Assembly (NCBI RefSeq): GCF_000745235.1
Contig: NZ_JQNL01000001.1
Location: 2,872,501-2,936,500, forward strand
Direction: 5' to 3'
Length of the DNA stretch: 64,000 nt
Source of the DNA: Luteibacter mycovicinus
GTDB taxonomy: Bacteria; Pseudomonadota; Gammaproteobacteria; Xanthomonadales; Rhodanobacteraceae
Each line of letters begins with the position of its first letter. Position 1 is the stretch's first letter. Under the pieces are notes generated by a model. That model ran no database searches. It was not told where the DNA came from and saw only the letters and a list, made by a program, of their open reading frames with translations. The position numbers and the translations under genes were made by a program. Below are positions 54,627 to 64,000 of the stretch, in pieces.

Positions 54627-55553
54627 CTAATAAATCTTCGGCTCACCCGGCGGCCGCGTCTTGAACCGCTTATGCACCCACAGGTATTGCTCAGGCGCCT
54701 CACGCGCCATCTGCTCGATCTGTGCATTCACCCGCTCGGTATCGCGCGCGGCATCGTCGCTGGGAAAATCCTCAAGCGGCGCGCCGAGGCGCATGGCGTA
54801 GCCCGCGTCTCCCGGCAGGCGCCGGTGATAGAACGGAATCACCAGCGCGTTGGAGAGGCGCGCCAGGTGATGCGTGGCCGTGATGGTCGCGGCCGGCACG
54901 CCGAAGAACGGCACGAAGACGTTGTCCTTGCTGCGCATGTCCTGGTCGGGCGCATACCAGAGCGTGCCGCCGGCCTTCAGGTAGCGCACGGTGCCACGGA
55001 TATCGTCCTTGTCGAACATCGCATCCGCGTAGTGCAGGCGCGAGCGCAGCACCGCGAATTCGAACACCTCCGAATCCATGCGGCGGTACATGCCCGCGAT
55101 GCGGATGCGTGAGGAGACGAGGCGCGCGCTCAGTTCGAGGTGCGAGAAATGTCCGCCGACCAGGAGCACGCCACGGCCGGCGGCGCGTGCGGCTTCCAGG
55201 TGTTCGAGCCCGTCGACCGTGACGGGGACCTTCGCGATCGCGCGATCCGAGCCCATCCAGCCCAGTGCGAATTCGGCCAGCATCATGCCGACGTCGCACA
55301 GATTGGCCCGAACCAGCGCCTTCTGTGCCGCCGGATCCAGCTCCGGAAAGCAGAGGGCGATGTTGGTCGCGGCGATGCGCCGCCGTTCGGGGTTCAGGTG
55401 CAGGGCCAGGCGGCCCGCCATGCGTCCGAGGCGCATCAGCCAGCGGAAGGGCAGGTGGGCGATAAGCCAGATGAAGCCGACGCCGAGCCACGCCGGCCAG
55501 TGGCGGGGCGTAAGAAGCTGGCGCGTCAGGGTAGGGCGGGTCATACCAGGCAT
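54627..55553 (-). CDS. Lipid A biosynthesis acyltransferase (LpxL/HtrB family)
   Basis: A 308-residue inner-membrane acyltransferase that adds a secondary acyl chain to Kdo2-lipid A. One N-terminal membrane segment (about residues 15-35) precedes the catalytic HFSHLE (HX4E form of HX4D/E) in VLLVGGHFSHLELS. YAPDQDM and VPFFGVPAATITATHHLARL follow in family order. Whether it is the LpxL or LpxM type cannot be told. The ATG at 55553 is used; 55544 is an alternative. It is divergent from waaA. Confidence 0.92.
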   Translation of the reverse strand: MPGMTRPTLTRQLLTPRHWPAWLGVGFIWLIAHLPFRWLMRLGRMAGRLALHLNPERRRIAATNIALCFPELDPAAQKALVRANLCDVGMMLAEFALGWMGSDRAIAKVPVTVDGLEHLEAARAAGRGVLLVGGHFSHLELSARLVSSRIRIAGMYRRMDSEVFEFAVLRSRLHYADAMFDKDDIRGTVRYLKAGGTLWYAPDQDMRSKDNVFVPFFGVPAATITATHHLARLSNALVIPFYHRRLPGDAGYAMRLGAPLEDFPSDDAARDTERVNAQIEQMAREAPEQYLWVHKRFKTRPPGEPKIY

Positions 55554-55618
55554 GTCCGCCCATTGTAGCGAATGGGCGCGGCTATACTGACCGGTCACGG
55601 GTCAACCCAGGGAATCGC

Positions 55619-56890
55619 GTGCTGCTGCGCCTGCTCTACAACTTCGCGATGTACCTGTTCACACCGCTGGTGATGCTGCGTCTGATGGCGCGTGGCATGC
55701 GCTACGGCGACTACCACGTGCGCTGGCGCGAGCGCTTCGGTCGCTTCCGCGAACCGCGCCTCGCCGGCTGCCTCTGGGTGCACGCGGTATCGGTAGGTGA
55801 GGTCAATGCCGCGGAACCGCTGGTGAAAGCGCTGATGGAGGCTTATCCGCAGGCGCCGATGCTGGTCACCACGGTGACCCCGACCGGCTCCGAACGCGTG
55901 CGTCAGCTGTTCGGCAGCAGCGTCCACAGCGTGTACCTGCCGTACGATCTGCCGTTCGCCGTGAAGCGCTTCCTGCGCAGTACGCGCCCGCGGCTGGCGA
56001 TCATCGTCGAAACGGAAATCTGGCCGAACCTGTATTTCGCCTGCCGCAAGCACGGCATTCCGCTGCTGATCGCCAATGCCCGGTTATCCGAGCGATCGCT
56101 GCGCGGCTACGCGCGCATGAGCTCCCTCGTCCGCCGCGCCCTGCGCTGCGTCAGTCATATCGCCGCACAGTCCCGCACCGATGCCGCGCGCTATCGGCTG
56201 CTCGGTGCGGAGCCCAGCCAGCTCACGGTCTGCGGCAACCTCAAGTTCGACATGCCGGTGCCGGACACGGCGTTGCAGGCGGGCCTGGCCATGCGCGAGG
56301 CATGGGGCACGGGGCGTCCGGTCTGGATCGCCGCCAGCACGCACGAAGGCGAGGAAATGTGCGTCCTCGAGGCTCACCTCGCGGTGATGCGCCGGCTGCC
56401 GGATGCGCTGCTGCTGATCGCACCCCGTCACCCTGAGCGGTTCAAGGCCGTCGAGGCATCCGTCCGCAGCCTGGGCTTCCAGGTGGGAACGCGCAGCGGC
56501 GATGACATTCCCGGTCATTCCACGCAGTGCTTCGTCATCGATTCGATGGGCGAACTGCTGCGTTTCTTCGCGTCGGCCGATGTCGCCTTCGTCGGTGGCA
56601 GCCTGGTGTCCATCGGTGGACACAACGTCCTGGAGCCCGCCGCACTGAACAAGCCGGTGCTTGTCGGGCCTTATACGTACAACTTCGAGGAAATCACGCA
56701 GGCCCTGCTCGATGAAGGCGGCGGTCAGCGGGTGAAGGACGGCGACGAGCTGGGCGAGCAGGTGCTGGCCCTGCTTCGGGACAAAGACCGCCGGGAGATC
56801 ATGGGAAACCGCGCTCGCCACGTCTTCGACAGCGAGCGCGGATCCGTGGGCAAGGTGATGGCGCTGGTGGATACCCTGCTTCAGGAGTGA
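55619..56890 (+). CDS. waaA: 3-deoxy-D-manno-octulosonic acid transferase
   Basis: A 423-residue Kdo transferase that joins Kdo to lipid IVA at the inner membrane. An N-terminal anchor helix is followed by WVHAVSVGEVNAAEPLVKAL, TVTPTGSERV, VETEIWPNLYFACRKHGIPLLIANARLSERS (in several blocks) and the C-terminal VGGSLVSIGGHNVLEPAAL. The start is a GTG at 55619; a TATACT -10-like hexamer lies at 55583. It ends four bases before a convergent gene. Confidence 0.95.
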   Translation: MLLRLLYNFAMYLFTPLVMLRLMARGMRYGDYHVRWRERFGRFREPRLAGCLWVHAVSVGEVNAAEPLVKALMEAYPQAPMLVTTVTPTGSERVRQLFGSSVHSVYLPYDLPFAVKRFLRSTRPRLAIIVETEIWPNLYFACRKHGIPLLIANARLSERSLRGYARMSSLVRRALRCVSHIAAQSRTDAARYRLLGAEPSQLTVCGNLKFDMPVPDTALQAGLAMREAWGTGRPVWIAASTHEGEEMCVLEAHLAVMRRLPDALLLIAPRHPERFKAVEASVRSLGFQVGTRSGDDIPGHSTQCFVIDSMGELLRFFASADVAFVGGSLVSIGGHNVLEPAALNKPVLVGPYTYNFEEITQALLDEGGGQRVKDGDELGEQVLALLRDKDRREIMGNRARHVFDSERGSVGKVMALVDTLLQE

Positions 56891-56894
56891 AGGG

Positions 56895-57488
56895 TCAGTC
56901 CCTCTGGTTCCCGGCGTCGAGGCCGGAATTGCAGGCGAACCGGGCTTCCACCTGCGGCGTCGCGTTGGGCCGGTTGTCGACATGAGTGCTCATGAAGCGA
57001 ACGCGGCGAGCCTGGTCCAGGCACGTCTTGTATACCAGTTCGCGGACGGCCCGATAGGCCGCGTGCGGCTCGCCGCTCGCCTGGGCAAGCCCCGTCGACG
57101 GACCCAGGCCATCACCGGTGACGATCGCCGCCGCGGGCATCGGGCCCTCCTTGATCCGATCGGCGAAGGGATCCTCGGCAACGCGGCAGGTGGCATAGGC
57201 GTTCACCCGTACGCCGCCTTCGCGCGTGTCGTAATAACTGCGCTTGAACCCGTCGTGGTACTCGGTGACGTAGCCGCCGCGCACATCGCAGTTGTCCATG
57301 GCGCTGGTCCAGACCGTGGCATATGGCGCAACGACGTCGCCGAGAACACCTTTGGCCCGGACGTCGTATTCGAACGACGTGGCGCTCGCGTATTCGACCA
57401 CCTTGAGCCGGTGGTTCGTCGGGGAGGCCGGCGACGCATGGGCTAAGCCAGTGCTCGCCAGCAGGCCGACGATGATAAATCCCTTCAT
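56895..57488 (-). CDS. Hypothetical secreted protein
   Basis: A 197-residue exported protein of unknown function. A signal peptide of about 18 residues ends at AHA. The mature part has several Cys (about five), which suggests disulfides in the periplasm, and a central YVTEYHDGFKRSYYDTREGG segment. No catalytic motif stands out. The ATG at 57488 has an AAGGAAG site. It follows the convergent waaA by four bases. Confidence 0.7.
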   Translation of the reverse strand: MKGFIIVGLLASTGLAHASPASPTNHRLKVVEYASATSFEYDVRAKGVLGDVVAPYATVWTSAMDNCDVRGGYVTEYHDGFKRSYYDTREGGVRVNAYATCRVAEDPFADRIKEGPMPAAAIVTGDGLGPSTGLAQASGEPHAAYRAVRELVYKTCLDQARRVRFMSTHVDNRPNATPQVEARFACNSGLDAGNQRD

Positions 57489-57600
57489 GGTTCTTCCTTG
57501 GTTCCGAGGCCCGGTTGGGCCCGGCCATCTTCGTCGGGCAGCAGGTTCGTCGGAGTCAGCGCCGCCCGTGCGATCGTGTGGGGCGTGTCCGCCAAAGAGC

Positions 57601-57628
57601 AAAAAAAACGGGCCGCGAGGGCCCGTTT
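57601..57628 (-). terminator. Rho-independent terminator of tolC
   Basis: On the minus strand, nine-base arms (57620-57628 and 57606-57614) with a GC-rich stem are followed by eight T residues, 28 bases after the tolC stop. Confidence 0.85.
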
Positions 57629-57655
57629 CTTATTCTTCCCCCGAAAGGAAAGTCG

Positions 57656-59008
57656 TTACTGCAGCAGCGCGTTGATCGCCTCGAGGTCCTTCACATCCAC
57701 GGTCCCGGCCGTCTGCTTGAGCAGCAGCTTGTCGAGAATGAACTGATGGCGGGCCTGCGAGTAGTCGCTGAGCGACGAGGTCAGGTTCTGCTGGGCGATC
57801 AGCACGTCGACGATGGTGCGCGTGCCGACTTCGAAGCCGGCCTGCGTCGCGTCGCGCGCGCTTTCCGAAGAGGCGACGGCGGCCTTGGTGGCCTCCACCT
57901 TGCTGATACCGGCGACCACCGAGCGGTAGTAGTTCAGCGTGTCGCGGACGACCTGACGACGGGTGCTTTCCAGGGAGTCCTGGGCGGCATCGCGCTGGTA
58001 GATCGACTGACGAACGCGTGACTGCGTGGCGCCGCCGGAGAAGATCGGCACGCTGAGCGTCAGGCCGACGCTGGTGCCGCCGCGACCGTTGCCCGAGACA
58101 CGGTTCAGGGCGTTCGTCGCCGGGCTGCCCGCATTCTGCGTCCAGGAGGTGCTCTTGCTGTAACCGGCACTCGCGTCGATGGTCGGCAGATGACTCGCGC
58201 GGGCGGAGGAAATGCTGTGCTCCGCCGAGTCGACGTTGTACTGCGACGCGAGGATGCTCGGGTTGCTCTTGACCGCTTCGGCGACCCAGGCCTTCGGATC
58301 GTTGGGCGACGGGGCGTCCATGGGCAGGTCTTCGCGAAGTTTCTTCAGATTGTCCGCCGGCTTGCCGGTGATCTGGGTCAGTGCTTCACGCGAATCCGCC
58401 AGGGTGTTCTCGGCGGTGATGACGGCGGCGACCGAGGTGTCGTGCTGGGCCTTGGCGTCCTGCACGTCGGTGATCGCGGACAGGCCGACGTCGAAACGCT
58501 GCTGGGCCTGCTCGAGCTGACGAGCGAGCGCCTGCTCGTTGGCCTTGGCGAAGGTCAGGGCGTCGTCGTTGGTCAGGACCTGAAAATAGGCCGTGGCCAC
58601 GCGCGTGGAGAGCTGCTGCAAAGCGGCTTCGTACGTGGCGTCCTGTGCCTGCGACGACGACTTGGCGGCCTTCAGATCGGCGTACCTGCTGAAGTCGAGC
58701 ACGCTCTGGGTGACCGTGGCCGACTCGCTGCGCGTGCGGGTATGGCCGAGGTCCGTGCCCGTGGTCGTGTCGCGATCCGGACCATTCTGATCCGTCTGGG
58801 TGATACCCAGCTGCGCGCTGATCTGCGGGAGCAGCAGCGCACGGCTTTGTACGACGGTTTCACCCGTGGCGAGACGGGTGGAATCGGCCTGCGACAGCAC
58901 CGGATCGTTGGCCCGGGCCTGGCGGTAGGCGTCGAGCAGGTCTTCAGCGTGGCTCGCGAACGGCGTCGCGGCCAGTGCCAGCGCGACGGTGAGCAGCTTC
59001 AAGCGCAT
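57656..59008 (-). CDS. tolC: TolC family outer-membrane channel protein
   Basis: A 450-residue TolC-type outer-membrane efflux duct (signal peptide of about 21 residues, cut after SHA). The internal repeat typical of TolC is clear: LLDAYRQARANDPVLSQA at the start of the first half and WVAEAVKSNPSILASQYNVDSAEHSI at the start of the second. GFEVGTRTIVDVLIAQQNL near the end is highly conserved. It can serve type I secretion and tripartite drug efflux. No pump genes are adjacent. Confidence 0.93.
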   Translation of the reverse strand: MRLKLLTVALALAATPFASHAEDLLDAYRQARANDPVLSQADSTRLATGETVVQSRALLLPQISAQLGITQTDQNGPDRDTTTGTDLGHTRTRSESATVTQSVLDFSRYADLKAAKSSSQAQDATYEAALQQLSTRVATAYFQVLTNDDALTFAKANEQALARQLEQAQQRFDVGLSAITDVQDAKAQHDTSVAAVITAENTLADSREALTQITGKPADNLKKLREDLPMDAPSPNDPKAWVAEAVKSNPSILASQYNVDSAEHSISSARASHLPTIDASAGYSKSTSWTQNAGSPATNALNRVSGNGRGGTSVGLTLSVPIFSGGATQSRVRQSIYQRDAAQDSLESTRRQVVRDTLNYYRSVVAGISKVEATKAAVASSESARDATQAGFEVGTRTIVDVLIAQQNLTSSLSDYSQARHQFILDKLLLKQTAGTVDVKDLEAINALLQ

Positions 59009-59042
59009 GGTTTCGCCTCGTGGGTGATGGGAGATCTTTGGG

Positions 59043-59702
59043 TCAAAGCACGAAGCGCTTCACCGGCGCGGCATGCGCCAGGTAAGGAAGGTCCGTTTCA
59101 AACAGCGATTCCTCGCGATAGCGGCCGTCACCCTCGTGGGTGAGGAGGACCGCCGTCTGAGCGGGGGAATTGCCGCGTATGACGAACATGCGCCCGCCCG
59201 GCTTGAGCCAGCGCACGAATTTTTCGGGAACCGCATGGACGGCGCCCGTGACCACGACGGCATCGAAAACGCCCGTCGGCTGGTAGCCGTTGACGGCTTC
59301 GGCGGTTTCCACCGTGGCGTTGACCACCGAGGCGGCGGCCAGGCGCTCGCGGGCGGCGTCGACGAAGTCGGCGTGCATGTCGATGCTGGTCACCTTGCCG
59401 GCGAGGCGGGCGAGGCAAGCCGTCAGGAAGCCCGAGCCGGTACCGATTTCCAGCACCTCGTCGGTCTTCTTCAGTTCCAGGGCCTGCAGCACGCGACCCT
59501 CGACCACCGGCTTCATCATCACTTCGCCATGGCCCAGCGGCAGGGTCAGGTCGGCGAAGGCGACATTACGGTGGGACGGCGCGACGAAATCTTCGCGACG
59601 GACGCCCTTCAGCGTCTCCAGGACGTCGGCATCGAGGACTTCCCAGGGACGAACCTGGTTCTCGACCATGTTCTGACGTGCCTGCTCGAAATTCATCGCC
59701 AT
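59043..59702 (-). CDS. pcm: Protein-L-isoaspartate O-methyltransferase
   Basis: A 219-residue SAM-dependent methyltransferase that repairs isoaspartyl residues. The SAM site is VLEIGTGSGFLTACLARL, preceded by LPLGHGEVMMKPVVEGRVLQAL and followed by VTSIDMHADFVDAARERL and FDAVVVTGAVHAVPE. This is the shorter xanthomonad/alpha-type form in which the usual TIS..M segment is changed. It sits just upstream of tolC with 34 bases between them, so they may share a transcript. Confidence 0.9.
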   Translation of the reverse strand: MAMNFEQARQNMVENQVRPWEVLDADVLETLKGVRREDFVAPSHRNVAFADLTLPLGHGEVMMKPVVEGRVLQALELKKTDEVLEIGTGSGFLTACLARLAGKVTSIDMHADFVDAARERLAAASVVNATVETAEAVNGYQPTGVFDAVVVTGAVHAVPEKFVRWLKPGGRMFVIRGNSPAQTAVLLTHEGDGRYREESLFETDLPYLAHAAPVKRFVL

Positions 59703-60001
59703 GGTTTTTGGATCCCGTACGAAAAGCTGAAAAAGGTTCGAAAGGATAAGCGCTTAGCGCCCGTTTTCCCAATGTTGCCAAGGCTGCGGGTGCGCCACCG
59801 CCCGAGCTAAGTGCCGGAAGTCACCGGACCGGGCTGACGGAAGTCATGCCTGACCGTGCCTTCACTCGCTGGCGCCTGAACGATGAATGGTGCAAGCCCC
59901 TGAACGCCTTGGGTTTACCCGGGCAGTGGCCCCACTTCATTGTAATCCGCCGCACAGCGCTTCCGTCGTACCGCCACCTTGAGGCTCATGCCGCAGGAGT
60001 G
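59703..60001. other. Intergenic stretch between pcm and tetR
   Basis: No gene, RNA or repeat is supported here. A 64-codon frame on the plus strand has no Shine-Dalgarno site and no protein-like pattern. The pcm-tolC promoter should lie in this stretch, but no clear hexamer pair is seen. Confidence 0.5.
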
Positions 60002-60029
60002 GTGGAAATAACTGAACCGCTGCGTATAA
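60002..60029 (+). promoter_or_regulatory. Sigma70-type promoter of the tetR gene
   Basis: A perfect -10 (TATAAT, 60024-60029) with TGGAAA (60002-60007, four of six matches to TTGACA) 16 bases upstream, about 35 bases before the tetR ATG. Confidence 0.6.
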
Positions 60030-60063
60030 TAAAGTCATAATTTCTGTTTGTGAAGGTGCAGCC

Positions 60064-60729
60064 ATGAACGCCAGCCCGAAAATGAAGAGCCAGGGCCCGG
60101 GGCGTCCCAAGGACATGGAGAAGCGCGCGGCTATCCTGGATGCCGCCAAGGCGCTCTTCACGCAGGGCGGCTTCGCGGGCACCAGCATGGATGCGGTCGC
60201 GGCATCCGCGGGCGTTTCCAAGCTCACCGTGTACAGCCACTTCGGCGACAAGGACAACCTTTTCCGTGAAGTCATCCGTGCGCACGTACAGGAGCGCCTG
60301 CCGGACGACCTGTTCGACTTCAGCCCGGGCGCGGACATCCGCGTCACGCTGACCAACATCGCCAGCCGGCATGCGGCGATGGAGACCAACACCGAGTCCG
60401 TCGGTACGTTCCGCGCGATTCTTTCCGATTGCCAGTCGGGCGGTAATCCGCGTTTCGGTCGCCTGGTCTGGGAGGAAGGCCCGGCACGTATGCACAAGCT
60501 GGTGATGCGCCTGCTCGAGGGCGCCACCTCGCGCGGTCAGCTCGATATCGTCGACATTTCCCGTGCGACCACGCAGTTCCTCGCGCTGCTCAAGGGCGAC
60601 CTGCTCATCCGGCGCCTGTTTGGCTGCGAAGACTGCGCCGTGCAGTTCGGCGAGGAGGTCAAGGCCAATGCCCTGGCGGCCGTCGACATGTTCCTCCGCG
60701 CCTATGAGCCGCGCTCGTCCCAGGGCTGA
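60064..60729 (+). CDS. TetR/AcrR family transcriptional regulator
   Basis: A 221-residue repressor-type regulator. The N-terminal helix-turn-helix is in RAAILDAAKALFTQGGFAG and MDAVAASAGVSKLTVYSHFGDKDNLF. The C-terminal ligand and dimer domain is of the AefR type (FRAILSDCQ..NPRFGRLVWEEGP). It is divergent from pcm-tolC, so regulation of the TolC channel is a reasonable guess. A strong -10 lies upstream. The thiC riboswitch starts 40 bases after its stop. Confidence 0.93.
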   Translation: MNASPKMKSQGPGRPKDMEKRAAILDAAKALFTQGGFAGTSMDAVAASAGVSKLTVYSHFGDKDNLFREVIRAHVQERLPDDLFDFSPGADIRVTLTNIASRHAAMETNTESVGTFRAILSDCQSGGNPRFGRLVWEEGPARMHKLVMRLLEGATSRGQLDIVDISRATTQFLALLKGDLLIRRLFGCEDCAVQFGEEVKANALAAVDMFLRAYEPRSSQG

Positions 60730-60743
60730 GCGCTCGCTTCCCG

Positions 60744-60768
60744 CCCCGCTTCGTGGTTGAATCGCCCT

Positions 60769-60778
<10 letters not shown>
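60744..60778 (+). other. Hairpin overlapping the 5' edge of the TPP riboswitch
   Basis: CCCCGCTTCG (60744-60753) is perfectly complementary to CGAAGCGGGG (60769-60778), which includes the 5' strand of the riboswitch P1 stem. The two pairings exclude each other. It could end tetR transcription or compete with P1. Confidence 0.4.
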
Positions 60779-62787
<2,009 letters not shown>

Positions 62788-62850
62788 CGGCGTGGCCGGG
62801 TGCCTGCGCCGGCAGGCCCCAACCCGGTGGCCTACCCCGCAAACCCTTCA

Positions 62851-62869
62851 CCCCGCCTTCCCGGCGGGG
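62851..62869 (+). terminator. GC-rich hairpin after thiC
   Basis: CCCCGCC and GGCGGGG arms with a five-base loop, about 65 bases past the thiC stop. There is no T-run, so a terminator role is weakly supported. Confidence 0.3.
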
Positions 62870-62920
62870 CCCTTAACGTCTCCGGCCATACCTGAACCCA
62901 CTCTCCCAGGAGACCAGGCC

Positions 62921-63511
62921 ATGGCCAGCAGCAAGCCTTTCATCAGCGATATTGAGAACATCCGTAAGCGTGCGCGTCAGCACATCGACGACGGCGCGGT
63001 GACCGCGGGCTATCGCGCCGATCGCGAAACGGTGATCAAACTGCTCAATGAAGCCCTCGCGACGGAGATCGTCTGCGTGCTTCGCTACAAGTTCCATTAC
63101 TACATGGCACCGGGTATTCATTCGCAGAGCGTCAAGTCGGAGTTCCTGGAACACGCCAACGAGGAACAGGGCCACGCCGACCGCATCGCCGAGCGCATCA
63201 CCCAGCTCGACGGTACGCCCAATTTCAATCCGGAAGGCCTGCTTTCCCGCAGCCACGCCGATTATGTCGAGGGCACCACGCTGGTCGACATGATCAAGGA
63301 AGACCTGATCGCCGAGCGCATCGCCATCGACAGCTACCGTGAGATCGTCACGTACATCGGCGACGACGACCCGACCACGCGCCGCATCATGGAAGACATC
63401 CTTGCGCAGGAAGAAGAGCACGCCGAGGACATGGCGACGCTGCTGGAGAACCTCGGCGCCAAGGGCGAGCCGACGACGACCTGGGAACCCTCGAACCCCT
63501 CCGCGCACTGA
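62921..63511 (+). CDS. Ferritin-like/bacterioferritin-type protein
   Basis: A 196-residue four-helix ferritin-like protein. Predicted iron ligands are Glu49 (in LATEIVCVLRYKFHYY), Glu82 and His85 (EEQGH), Glu in LIAERIAIDSYREI and the Glu/His set in EEEHAEDM, giving a di-iron site. It lacks a clear heme-ligand Met of classical bacterioferritin in this reading, so a Dps/ferritin-like iron-storage or oxidase role is safer. An AGGAGA site precedes the ATG at 62921. Confidence 0.88.
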   Translation: MASSKPFISDIENIRKRARQHIDDGAVTAGYRADRETVIKLLNEALATEIVCVLRYKFHYYMAPGIHSQSVKSEFLEHANEEQGHADRIAERITQLDGTPNFNPEGLLSRSHADYVEGTTLVDMIKEDLIAERIAIDSYREIVTYIGDDDPTTRRIMEDILAQEEEHAEDMATLLENLGAKGEPTTTWEPSNPSAH

Positions 63512-63557
63512 TTGGGTAAGCTAGGCGCTCACGTTCGCGACGATAAGGAAAGACATC

Positions 63558-64000
63558 ATGAATGCGACCGCCTCACCCGCGCCGACCCCACGTCGGCGCA
63601 ACCCTGTCGGACTGCTGGTCGCCGTGCCGATCGCGATCCTGATCCTCGTCATCCTGTTTTTCATGTGGTGGTGGGACAAGGAGCCGGAACAGTTCGACCC
63701 GGTTACCGTCACCACGGCGCACATGAAAGACATCGGCAGGCCCCTGAGCACCGGTGCCGTCACCACGTATACGCTGATCCGCTCCGTCGACACCCTGATG
63801 GACAAGCGCGGTGGTTACCTCAGCAACGACAAGATGCCGCCGGGCGTGTTCATGGACAACATGCCGAACTGGGAATTCGGTTCGCTGACCGCCTCGCGCG
63901 ACCTGTCGCGCGCGTTGCGCAACGACCTCAGCCGGTCGCAGACGCAGTCCACCGAGGACAAGGATCTGGGCGAGGCCGATCCGCTGCTCAACAGCCCCAA
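63558..64000 (+). CDS. DUF2333 family membrane protein, N-terminal part (cut by window end)
   Basis: The first 147 residues of a protein that runs past the window. One membrane helix (about residues 17-39, ending in a Trp-rich FFMWWW) precedes a periplasmic part with the DUF2333 pattern RGGYLSNDKMPPGVFMDNMP and WEFGSLTASRDLSRALRNDLSRSQ. DUF2333 function is unknown. An AAGGA site lies nine bases before the ATG. Confidence 0.88.
   Translation, partial: MNATASPAPTPRRRNPVGLLVAVPIAILILVILFFMWWWDKEPEQFDPVTVTTAHMKDIGRPLSTGAVTTYTLIRSVDTLMDKRGGYLSNDKMPPGVFMDNMPNWEFGSLTASRDLSRALRNDLSRSQTQSTEDKDLGEADPLLNSP

Noticed and set aside
55561-55588. Divergent lpxL/waaA promoters from TACAAT (minus) and TATACT (plus)
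   Set aside because: Good -10 hexamers, but no -35 at proper spacing, and the minus one would give almost no leader.
59846-60040. 64-codon plus-strand frame between pcm and tetR
   Set aside because: No Shine-Dalgarno site and no recognisable pattern; it overlaps the tetR promoter.

Overview
The window is a compact, GC-rich gammaproteobacterial chromosome segment. The gene content and order fit Xanthomonadales (Lysobacterales), most likely Rhodanobacteraceae such as Luteibacter or Dyella; this is an inference from style, not a database match. The supporting signs are zapA - 6S RNA - 5-FTHF cyclo-ligase, hemW/rdgB/rph facing yicC, rpoZ-spoT-ridA-recG, a DUF1631/PilZ pair, and scattered REP-like elements with a GTAGGAGCG core.

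Layout. 1-1000: the end of cysK and a small DUF883-like membrane protein. 1004-6422 (minus): folE followed by a tightly overlapping three-gene condensin operon (kleisin, KITE, SMC: mksFEB) with no jetD/mksG nuclease gene. 6503-12511: rmuC, rpiA, an EVE-domain gene, 5-FTHF cyclo-ligase, 6S RNA, zapA, a zapB-like coiled-coil gene, and the divergent ygfB-pepP pair. 12.6-14.2 kb: a relatively AT-rich amidase_3 gene preceded by a 20-bp palindrome. 14.3-20.0 kb: a NagX-like membrane acyltransferase, pepQ, a zinc-ribbon unknown, a PilZ protein and a DUF1631 protein. 20.1-24.1 kb: hemW, rdgB, a GNAT and rph, divergent from yicC.

24.06-34.4 kb reads as accessory DNA inserted between yicC and gmk. It holds an M14 carboxypeptidase, a decayed OprB-type porin, an AT-richer two-gene module (nucleotidyltransferase-like DUF6932-type gene plus an unrecognised partner), an OYE/VOC pair, a penicillin-acylase-family enzyme with an amidohydrolase, a gene remnant, and a divergent SDR/AraC pair. 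34.4-44.9 kb: gmk, the complete mlaFEDCB phospholipid transporter with a tandem-MCE MlaD, the convergent mlaA, then rpoZ, spoT, ridA and recG. The mla block therefore sits inside what is a gmk-rpoZ-spoT run in E. coli.

45.0-57.5 kb: a secreted GH31 glycosidase, an ELM1-like protein, a RutE-type nitroreductase, YceI, a CHCC zinc-finger protein, then LPS genes (GT4, O-antigen ligase, GT2, VirK/YbjX, LpxL-type acyltransferase, WaaA) and a secreted unknown. 57.6-64 kb: tolC, pcm, a TetR regulator, a TPP riboswitch with thiC, a ferritin-like protein, and the start of a DUF2333 gene cut by the window edge.

Envelope biology dominates (Mla, LPS, TolC, amidase, porin relic). The best candidates for something not yet described are the two-gene module at 25660-26857 and the folE-linked MksFEB without its nuclease. 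No tRNA, rRNA, CRISPR array, insertion sequence or prophage was found.
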